NCBI RefSeq assembly: GCF_009017415.1
Contig: NC_092409.1
Span: 3,100,001 to 3,164,000, forward strand
Length of the DNA: 64,000 nt
DNA from: Aspergillus flavus
Taxonomy: Eukaryota; Ascomycota; Eurotiomycetes; Eurotiales; Aspergillaceae
Direction of reading: 5' to 3'
Shown: positions 56,401 to 64,000 of the stretch, one piece after another
Layout: every line of letters starts with the position of its first letter
Position numbering within the stretch: the first letter of the stretch is position 1
Position numbers and translations under genes: made by a program
Notes under the pieces: generated by a model
Database searches by the model: none
What the model saw: the letters and a program-made list of their open reading frames with translations, nothing else
Told to the model about the DNA's origin: nothing

Positions 56401-57015
56401 TAGCCCGAATCTATCCACCACGCTCGTTTCCCCGAAGTTCCCGAGCAATCACCGGAGCTGACAGCCATCAGCACCTATGTCCGGGCCACTTCCTCTAGCA
56501 TCACCTCTGCTGAGGCTCAGCTCGCCAAGAAGGCTTCCAAGGGCAAGAGCGCTGGCTACGACCCCCGTAAGCCCAAGAAGCTCACAATCTACGCTGCCAA
56601 GAAGTACCCCTCGTGGCAGGAGAAGTACATCGATCTGGTCCGCGAGGCCTTCGATGGTCTCAACCTCTCCATCAACGACAAGGAGCTGAACGCCAAGGTG
56701 GGCAAGATGGGTGAGATGAAGAAGGCTATGCCTTTCGTCCAGACCCTGAAGAGACGTCTTATCCAGAGCCGCGAGGAGCCAGAGACCGTCTTCAGCCGGA
56801 AGCTGCCGTTCGATGAGTTCGCCGTCCTCAAGGAGATGCTCGTCAACTTGCAGAAGACCACAGGCTGCAAGGTGATTGAGATCATCGCTGTCGATGAGGG
56901 TGGCAAGACCGGTGAGGTCGTTGGCTCCGGTGAAAAGAAGGAGGGTCTCTCCGCCGAGAACGCCGTCCCTGGTCAACCCACCTTCCAATTCACCAACATC
57001 GAAGAGAGTAACTGA
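53435..57015 (+). CDS. cdc60: Cytosolic leucyl-tRNA synthetase
   Basis: Exons 53435-53509, 53581-56084, 56151-56349 and 56404-57015 encode 1129 residues, matching eukaryotic cytosolic LeuRS. This class I enzyme charges tRNA-Leu with leucine. The HIGH-type motif appears as HAGH near residue 88 (YPYMNGTLHAGHSF), and the KMSKS motif is intact (GEKMSKSTGNF, near 762). The connective editing domain holds LRPETMYGQTC and GTGVVTSVPSDSPDDY, with the conserved Thr-rich and Asp residues for post-transfer editing. An acidic and Lys-rich insertion (near DDEEEEKAPAAP) and the archaeal/eukaryotic C-terminal domain are present. The Ala-rich N-terminus is not a convincing mitochondrial presequence. The first intron uses a weak GTTCTA donor. 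Upstream CpcA-type sites suggest induction by amino-acid starvation. Confidence 0.97.
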
Positions 57016-57225
57016 AAGAGTTGATCATACATTAGATCTGCACGTGAAAGACTTATAAATTAAAAGAATATGAAAAATGCAATGGTTGTTATGACATGGT
57101 TTAATCTTCAGTCCACTCGTATAGTTCATGCTCTATTCAAATCATCACCACAAGTAACATCTCCATCTATCGAACGATTGTAAACCATCAAACAGATCTC
57201 AACACTCTAATCAACCTACCCCAAG

Positions 57226-58968
57226 TCAAAAAACCTTAGCATCAGCCAAAACTTCACAAAACCTAGAGTCAAATAAAAGAGAAAACATACCTCCAAAGCC
57301 CCTCCCTCAAAACCTGCTCCTCATGCGCAAACACAAGCCTAAACCATCCACTCTCCTTCCCATGTTCTTCACCCGGATGCAAGAACACCCCGGCATCCAG
57401 GAACCTCTGCGCCAGGGCAAACTCACGCTCTCGGACCGAGCGATCAGGATAAGGAAGATAAGACGAGAGGTCGATATAGATGAAGAAACCTGCATTTCTG
57501 GATGTTGTTAGCAGCGCAGATACATGTTTATCATGGTGATGTAGACTTGATAGGATAGTTTAATAGAGACGGAGAAAGGAAGAACTGTGCATTACCCTCC
57601 TTTGACGTAATTGATGCCTTCATGGTTGAGTATTGATGTGGCGATTCGGTATGTTGATGCTAGGCTTTGGCGGGATTCCTGGGTGAATTGGGTGATGAAG
57701 TCTTGGTCTTCGAGGATGGTTGCTCCGATTGTTATGGAGGCTGTTGAGGCGTTGTGGAGTCTCCTTTTTATATGTATTACATGTTAGATGGTGTTATGTA
57801 GATTGGGTAACAGAGTTGGGAACCGACAACATCGCTTTGCAAGCTTGTCGAAGGGCCGTGTTTTGTGTGATTAGGAAGCCGAGGTGGAGGCCTCCGGCTG
57901 CGAAGTCCTGATTATCTTGTTAGTTTGGGTTGATGGGTAGGATTATATTGGTTCAGTGGAGAATGGCTTACCTTGCTGAATCCATAGAGCAAGTGAACGA
58001 GATCAGGATCGATCAGATCAGGTGTACTGATAGATAAGACCGAAGTGAAAGGGACAGCATTCGGGTCTGCCGAGTCAAAGACACAGGATGCGTATACTTC
58101 GTCACTGATGAGATGGAGTTTGTGTTTATTACAGAACCGGAGAATTTCCTTCAGTGTTTCTGCTGGGTAACAGCGTCCTGTTGCCGGTTACTACTCTGTT
58201 CAGGGCCCTAAATACCATGCAACTCATTATAGTATAGTGATGATTTTCACAGATGATACTTACCTACAGGGTTATGCGGGTTCACGATCAATACGGCTCG
58301 AACCTTGGTCCCATTCTCTTCTGCACGTTTAAGCGCTGCCTCGTACTTGTCTACCACGGCAGGGGTAAATGCCTCCTCGGGATCCGTGTCTGCGTACACG
58401 ATCTGCACGTCTGCTTCAACCCCGTAATCGAGTTCAAAGCGTCCATAGACCGGTCTACTGACTAGGATACCATCTGTGGGCTCTGCCAATGTGAAGCTGA
58501 GCATGCTCCCGATGGCAGTGATGCCGCTAGCGACAATGACTGTCTCTGGCTCAATCGGCGAAAGTGGTTTCAGAATGTTGTTGAGATGGGAGGCCACTGC
58601 CTTTGGTAGACGGTTGGGTGTTGAGGAGCTTGATCCATAGCCAACGGAGTCCTCGGTAAATGTGACCTGTGTAGGCACGATTGAAGGTAAACTTGGGCAT
58701 TCGGGGATATAGATGAGTAGTTCCAGTAGAGTTTAGGGTTATTGACCTTGTTGTTTATGTATTTTGCTATCTCACTCCGCATTGGGATCTATCTTCTTGT
58801 TAGTATAGTTATGTAAGTATGTTTAGAAAAGGATCTGCATACATGCTCTGCCATGCCAAATGAGATAAGCCCCGCGGGGTTGCTTTCCTTGTTGTATGTA
58901 TGTGGAGGGGCATATCGCCAGGGTATTTTTGGCAATTCGGCCTTTTTGATGCCGCGGGAGGAGAGCAT
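57226..58968 (-). CDS. PLP-dependent aminotransferase, ACC synthase-like
   Basis: Eight exons give 421 residues: 58843-58968, 58747-58788, 58264-58666, 57972-58177, 57831-57907, 57596-57763, 57291-57497 and 57226-57262. It is a fold-type I class I/II aminotransferase. Visible motifs are LISFGMAEH, SVGYGSSSSTPNRLPKAVASHLN, VASGITAIGSMLSFTLAEPTDGILVSRPVYGRF, VNPHNPVGRCYPAETLKEILRFC and HLISDEVYASCVF. The PLP Lys is in LYGFSKDFAAGGLHLGF at residue 259, exactly the last codon of exon 4. The NAGFFIYIDLSSYLP and GWFRLVFAH blocks complete the fold. It resembles fungal ACC-synthase-like proteins, whose true substrates are mostly unknown. It may serve secondary metabolism or amino-acid turnover. Splice sites were chosen to preserve these motifs (for example AT|GTTGTC for intron 5). 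Confidence 0.88.
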
Positions 58969-59768
58969 TTTTGTTTTGAAGTATATCTAGTAGGAAATAT
59001 AAGCACTGTTCTTATTAAATAGAGGAGAATAGAAGGGACATAAACAATTGAATTTCTGCTCTAAGGACCTTGGGTGCTGTTATACAGACGATCTGCCATT
59101 ATGTCAGCGGATTTTGAGCTATTTAGGGTTTCGTGATGCAGATGATTTGCAGTAAGAGTTTCCCAATATATACTTGGGTATATTTCTGTAATATCATGGG
59201 ACTTATGGCGAAAGCATGGAATACTTGTTACTAATTCAATAAAAAATATCATTTTTTGCGTTTGTCGGAGACATTTGCTCTCCGGAACACTTGTTAGACA
59301 AGATAATTATGGCTGAAGTACTTTGACATGAAGCTTTTAGAGAGTGCTTAGTTCTGCTTGTCGACTATACTATGACTGTACAATGCGATTACTGGTGAGA
59401 ATAGGCCTACGGGTCTTGTCTAGGAATACCATTGTACGTTGCTTTTCAGTCAAGCCTCGACTCTCTGGAATATAGCTTTGATACTCCCGCTGGGACAAGG
59501 GTAAACCCTATAGTCAGAACTCACAGAATTAGAACCCAGAATGTTGGTATGTAAAACCAAACTTTAAAACATGCAGAAGGTAATTATTATCACAGTCAAT
59601 GGTGATAATCTAAAAAGTACAACTTTAGAGACGCAAAGTTTTTTGATCAACTTAGTTCTCTATAGCATTTCTCAAGGATATTCTATAGCCAACAGACAGA
59701 AAGCAAGACCCTCAGCTTCATTCGCTTGGGCTCTAATGCCAAAGTCATCGCTACCCCATGCAACCGAT
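58969..59768. other. Gap between aminotransferase and phosphorylase-domain gene
   Basis: This 800 bp has no independent ORF of note. If the alternative splice of the upstream gene is used, its coding sequence would extend into this stretch as far as 59672. Confidence 0.5.
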
Positions 59769-60746
59769 TTAGCTGGGGTTCGATTCTAGAGCACCAAAGG
59801 TAAGTTCTCCAGTTTCTAGGATCCAAGGGATGCTGGAACTCACACAATCGTAGTTCAACCTAGCTGATGTGATCCACTCCTCCAGGATTGCTTTGGCACA
59901 GGCCGCCGCCGTTGCTGCAGCATATTGCTCCCACTCTTCGCTAACATGGCCATCAGCGTGATCACCGACACCCTTCACAATCATACATGGGAGATTGTCC
60001 CACACACCAACAGCTATCGTTTCAAAAGCAATGACATTTTCCAATTGTGCGATTTCATCACGGTCCTCGGCATAATCCATGACAATCTCTTCGGAAGCAA
60101 AGTTTTCAAAATGTAGAACAGGCTTATTGTCACTGGTTTCAGCTTTCGGTGGATTGCGCGGTAGGAGAAGGTTCAGATCGCAGCCCTGATCCACACACGG
60201 TATGCCCGCTGTCTTTCTCAGAAACTCACAGGCTCGTTGCTCGAGCTTCTCACGTCTCATTTCTAATTTTGCTACAAACTCCCTGATATGCCCATTCGGC
60301 CTCATACAGCTATCCCCTGAAGCATCAGTCCACTGAAAACCAAACGGATACTGCTTTCCAAGATCGTATCGTATGACATCTCTGCTGATGACAACATCAC
60401 CAAGGCTGATTTTTTGTCCATCTGGTCTCTTTGGTACTGCACCACATACCCCGACGAGTAGGGCAAGCTTAATCCTCTTGAAGCGCTCTTTTAAGCGGTG
60501 AGATTCGCCAGCAGAGTAGACTATACCCATACCAGGCAAGCGTGCAAGGACAACATTGTGGCCGGCGATCCGACCCATGATATAATCATATTTCTGGGGG
60601 TTGGTAATTTGGTCTTGGGCATGTCTATCTGTACTTCCAGACTTGTAGGTCTCGTCGAATATAGAACAGACTGCATTGGATTCTTGTAGCGAGGCGCATA
60701 TGATGCAGATTTCGATGTTGTCTGGGTTTGGACAAGGGGGTAACAT
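59769..60746 (-). CDS. Stand-alone nucleoside phosphorylase-superfamily (PNP_UDP) protein
   Basis: A single frame from ATG 60744-60746 gives 325 residues. The PNP_UDP_1-type fold is indicated by IEICIICASLQESNAV, YIMGRIAGHNVVLARLPGMGIVYSA, KLALLVGVCGAVP, ISLGDVVISRDVIRYDLGKQ, NVIAFETIAVGVWDNLPCMIVKGVGDHADG, and the AAATAAACAKAILEEW helix. In fungi this domain is best known as the N-terminal module of NACHT/NB-ARC NLR-like proteins; here no NACHT or repeat domain follows. The function could be nucleoside or nucleotide hydrolysis or phosphorolysis, but the substrate is unknown. A strong GTGAGT donor at 59843 with acceptor CTAG at 59786 offers a spliced alternative of 338 residues ending at 59672, with a different C-terminus. 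Confidence 0.85.
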   Translation of the reverse strand: MLPPCPNPDNIEICIICASLQESNAVCSIFDETYKSGSTDRHAQDQITNPQKYDYIMGRIAGHNVVLARLPGMGIVYSAGESHRLKERFKRIKLALLVGVCGAVPKRPDGQKISLGDVVISRDVIRYDLGKQYPFGFQWTDASGDSCMRPNGHIREFVAKLEMRREKLEQRACEFLRKTAGIPCVDQGCDLNLLLPRNPPKAETSDNKPVLHFENFASEEIVMDYAEDRDEIAQLENVIAFETIAVGVWDNLPCMIVKGVGDHADGHVSEEWEQYAAATAAACAKAILEEWITSARLNYDCVSSSIPWILETGELTFGALESNPS

Positions 60747-61156
60747 CTTGAGATAGTTGCCAGGTTTTTAAAGGGCAATTCGAGTACAGAGGCAGAGATC
60801 CCTTCTTTGCTATGGCCTAGTATGGAATGAGAGGTATGTCAGGCATCAGTGGTCACCCAATTCCAGGAGGGGCAGATCCACGTTGACTATGCATATAACT
60901 GGCCAACAATCGATGGCCTACATACATACATACATGCATACCTTAAATAGATACATTGAATACCTGGCGAATATAAAGCCTTCACAACATGACAGCTATA
61001 TTCAACCTTGTCACTAACCCAACCTACATATGTACTTATCAAAATCTGAACAATATCTATATCTCCACTCGGATGAGCACAGTGTCAGCTACATCTAACA
61101 GTATCCAGTAAACTCTATACCTCAATAACTCCACCACCCTTTTTCTCTCAACTAAC
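60747..61156. other. Short intergenic gap
   Basis: This 410 bp has a short CATA repeat near 60922-60940. Otherwise nothing is recognised; it is probably the promoter of the phosphorylase-domain gene. Confidence 0.5.
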
Positions 61157-62175
61157 TCATCCCTCAAACCCTAACCTCGTATACTGATGTCCCAATTTAT
61201 CCATCGGCAGATTCCCAATCTGCGGAGTCTCATGGGAAGAAGCCACCTTCTCATCTGCCCAGTCCTCATGGTCCTTGAAAAAGCCCACGAATTTAAGAAT
61301 CTTAACTAGCAATCCGGGATCTTGGGGTGGTTTCTTCGTTCTAACAGATATATCACATTAGCAACCTCATAAACACATCCATGAAACAGGGAGGCCAAAG
61401 GAACAAGACGAGACAAAAATAGAGAGATAAAGAAACAAAACATACCTCCCCATCCAAGCCCTCCACCCCGCAAACGTACTAACCCTCCCCACAGCATGCA
61501 CGAGCAACAAATACACAATGATAGCGCTCGGCCTCGTACAATGTCCGATGGCGATCAACGCACCCCCGAAGACCGCCTCCGCGTATACGAAAGGCGAATT
61601 GACGTTCTTAGAAAAGGACAGACTGGGTCCCATCGTTCCGAAGAGAAAGATTATGATGCGGGTGTAGATAAAGCTGTGAAGAGGTACGATGGCGTCGTGG
61701 TAGTCGATTGGGTTTTGGGTGGTGTATGCTACGAGGATCTGGTACATGCGGAGGATGTTACCGCCTTGGTAGGCTGGTCCTGTTTTTTTGTCTTTCTAGT
61801 TTTTGTCTGTGGAGAGGGTATTGAATAGGGTGGGTAGGGCTTACGTGTGTGTGGTGGATAGCCGTTTGGGAGTCGTTTGACTAGGCTTAGGGAGGTGAGG
61901 GACTGGACGTAGCAGGCTAGTACTGCTAGAAGCGTACAGTTGAAGTTGCAGTAGTAGAGGGTTAGTTCGGTTATGCCGGCGAGGACGTGCCATGGGAGGT
62001 CTGAGGTTGTTAGTTCTATGACATGGGTTTTGTATGTGCAGAGGGGAATGGTACGTTTGTGGTGACCCCGGTATGATTTGCCCCGATTGACGGAAAAATA
62101 TATAAAAAATATGATGTATAGGCCTATGATGACAGCGTCTGAGTCATTGGTGTGAATGCGTGTGGTGGTTTTCAT
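61157..62175 (-). CDS. Polytopic membrane protein (282 aa), unrecognised family
   Basis: Exons 61845-62175, 61446-61779 and 61157-61340 splice in frame to 282 residues. Hydrophobic segments are visible at AVIIGLYIIFFIYFSV, DLPWHVLAGITELTLYYCNFNCTLLAVLACYVQSL, FIYTRIIIFLFGTMGPSLSF, FVYAEAVFGGALIAIGH, and SAIIVYLLLVHAVGRVSTF, suggesting about five or six membrane spans. Charged and aromatic motifs between them include YTTQNPIDYHDAIVPLHSF and CTRPSA. The C-terminus is hydrophilic (KKPPQDPGLLVKILKFVGFFKDHEDW, then NLPMDKLGHQYTRLG). I cannot place it in a family. The start at 62175 is the first ATG of the frame. It lies on the same strand as its phosphorylase-domain and catalase neighbours, but nothing shows a shared role. 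Confidence 0.75.
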
Positions 62176-63100
62176 GGTGGGTGACTTTTTCAACGTTGTC
62201 TGTCACGGCTTGCCATAGGTTGGTCTCTTGAAGAGAGAAAACTGGTTGAGAACTATTGAGATGCTTGAATCTATCAACCTTATTGTGGGAGAAGACATCG
62301 CTCAGGGTTCACAGCTCCAGGCCTATTTATATTGTGCTATTGTATACCCCCGTGGGTCTTACGTGCTTGGATGTAACCTGGTCTTCTAGTTAGCTGAGCT
62401 GAGTACTATCCCGATATCCTCGGTGGTTATACTTAGTGCATGTACTTTGTACACAGATCCACCTTTTCAAAAGCGTCGTGTGATCCTTTTCCCTGACATA
62501 TAACTGTCAAATCAATTAATAAATAGGTACATGCTACGCGAGACGATATATTATCTCATCTTCTAACTAAAATTCGAATACTTATATGGTATTATATATT
62601 ACTCTTTGATATAGGGCCATGTTCAAAGGATCTCCAGTAACCAAATTGATAGGGTTTAGCGGCCGCCCTTAGTGCCGGGGAGGAAGTTCCAAAGCGAGGA
62701 TGCCCGACAGATCACGCGAGGTAGCATATCTGATGCTATTCGGGGTATATTTACGTCATAGAAACTGGACAACGACCTGTTTGGGGAAGGTCGATAAACT
62801 GCTAGATCATGATACTGATCAACGCACGTTCAGTCTCATTGTGGAGTATAGATGTTCAAGTTCACGTGGCATTGTATGGACCACAGGAGTGAAGGCGACT
62901 CTTACAGAATTCTATCAGAAGCTTGCAGGTACGTTCAATTCGTCATTAATCTTGTTTCATTGAAATAACATACTCATCAAGTCCGTAGCGTAGCGCCAAG
63001 AGAAGAACGGGTTTTAGAGACACATCACACTCGTCATAAGTACGATTAAGATTCATGAAATAGTAATTCTCCCTTATCACAGTCACCATGGTACTGCCGT
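62176..63100. other. Intergenic region before catalase
   Basis: This 925 bp contains an 87-codon plus-strand frame from ATG 62700 without recognisable similarity. It otherwise holds the promoter of the membrane-protein gene and the 3' UTR of the catalase gene. Confidence 0.5.
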
Positions 63101-64000
63101 TTATGCAGACACCGCGGCCTCAGTTGCCTTCTTAAGACGTTCACCGAGGTCTGCATTCACCTTTGCAAAGAGTTCTACATCAACGTCAGTAAATGGAGCG
63201 ATTACATATAGGAAAGATGTTCACATACCATAGACCGCATTGCGCAGCTGAGGAGAGCGGACATTCTTAATATGGCCTGAGAGGTTCGCAATCGTTCTGT
63301 CCTGGTGACCGGGCTCCCTGCCGATCACTTCCCAGAGAGCGGCGGGTTGGACGAAGTCATCATCGGTAATATGGCTCTGGAAATTAGTCACCTCTCCCAC
63401 CCATTTCTCGTGCTCGGTCAGTCCGCTCAGCCGGGCAGCTCCCGAGTTCTTCACCTCTTGGTAGAACTTGGTAGGCTGCAAGGACGAGCCAACGTAGTTG
63501 GGGTCACCGCCGTAATTGTCGTCGAACCGCATGGCGCCATCTCTCTGGTAAGGGCAGTAGACAGGTGCCTTGGCCGCGTTCGTTGGGAGCTGTTGGTAGT
63601 TGACTCCGAGACGATACCGGGCCGCATCGGGGTAAGCGAACATACGGGCTTGGAGCACTGGTAAAGGTTAGTCAAGCGGGATATATTTTGGTGAAGAAGT
63701 AACCTACTTGGATCAGCCGAAGGTGCAATACCGGGCACCATTGTGGATGGGGAGAAGGCCGCCTGCTCAATATCGGTGAAGTAGTTCTTGGGCTATATCG
63801 AGAACGAATTAGTATCGTGTACTTAGATCATTGCCTAAGTTGGGTGGTATTGTTGAGGCATACATTGCGGTTCATGGTCAATTTTCCAATTTGTCTCAGC
63901 GGGTAGTCCTTGTGAGACCAAACTTTGGTCATGTCAAAGATGTTCCAACGGTATTTCTCCGCGTCGGCCGGGTCCATAACCTGGACGTAGACGTTCCACA
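63101..64000 (-). CDS. Monofunctional haem catalase, C-terminal part
   Basis: The gene runs off the right edge, so its 5' end is missing. Visible exons are 63864-64000 (partial), 63708-63792, 63229-63657 and 63101-63174. The order is [63 protein letters not shown], then the haem-binding segment ARMFAYPDAARYRLGVNYQQLP with the proximal Tyr in RMFAYPDAARYRLG. The C-terminus is short (ELFAKVNADLGERLKKATEAAVSA), so it belongs to the small-subunit clade without the large C-terminal flavodoxin-like domain. It dismutates hydrogen peroxide. No clear PTS1 is present (ends VSA). A link to the peroxide-producing amine oxidase at the other end of the window is only thematic. Confidence 0.94.

Noticed and set aside
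59777..59789. GGTTCGATTCT resembling a second B-box
   Set aside because: It has one mismatch to consensus, lies at the 3' end of the phosphorylase-domain coding sequence, and lacks a tRNA-like fold.
62700..62963. 87-codon plus-strand frame with an ATG
   Set aside because: No recognisable motif, no paired exon and no supporting signals, so it is insufficient to call a gene.

Overview
The window looks like a nuclear chromosome segment of a filamentous ascomycete, most likely an Aspergillus-type Eurotiomycete. Introns are short (about 45-120 nt) with GT..CTAAC/CTGAC..AG signals. Most predicted proteins read as close relatives of Aspergillus proteins, including leucine aminopeptidase 2, Skn7/SrrA, mitoferrin, TrpE, and several Zn2Cys6 regulators. 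I rebuilt 24 genes by hand-splicing. Each complete multi-exon model closes in frame with a total length divisible by three. I saw no transposon, CRISPR array, rRNA or intact tRNA.

Layout. 1-11 kb: 3' end of a secreted M28 aminopeptidase, a 54-residue Cys-rich protein, a copper amine oxidase divergent from a Zn2Cys6 regulator, and a monocarboxylate-type MFS transporter. This is plausibly an amine/carboxylate use neighbourhood. 11-17 kb: a small orphan ORF, a sideroflexin, and a second Zn2Cys6 regulator divergent from it. 18-35 kb: a run of plus-strand housekeeping genes: Skn7 response regulator, eIF2B epsilon, an Ariadne-type RBR ubiquitin ligase, mitoferrin, and a Yta6/Sap1-like AAA ATPase. 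36-53 kb: epsin, a 3.1 kb gene-free stretch, anthranilate synthase component I, a coiled-coil protein, a LisH/WD40 Sif2/TBL1-like protein, a TMEM115-like Golgi protein, and an mS25/MRP49-like mitoribosomal protein divergent from cytosolic leucyl-tRNA synthetase. 57-64 kb: all minus strand: an ACC-synthase-like PLP enzyme, a stand-alone nucleoside-phosphorylase-domain protein, an unrecognised membrane protein and a catalase truncated by the window edge.

Common themes. Translation and amino-acid control recur: eIF2B epsilon, TrpE, LeuRS and the mitoribosomal protein. The LeuRS/mS25 divergent promoter carries a cluster of Gcn4/CpcA-type TGACTC(A) elements, and TrpE has one in intron 1. Mitochondrial iron handling also recurs, with mitoferrin and sideroflexin. 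Mitoferrin has two upstream copies of an SreA-type ATCWGATAA site.

No clearly new multi-gene system was found. The best candidates for novelty are a consensus Pol III B-box hairpin in the LeuRS promoter, the CpcA site cluster, the stand-alone phosphorylase protein with two possible C-termini, three stop-free in-frame introns, a GC-AG intron, and an intergenic 14-bp hairpin.
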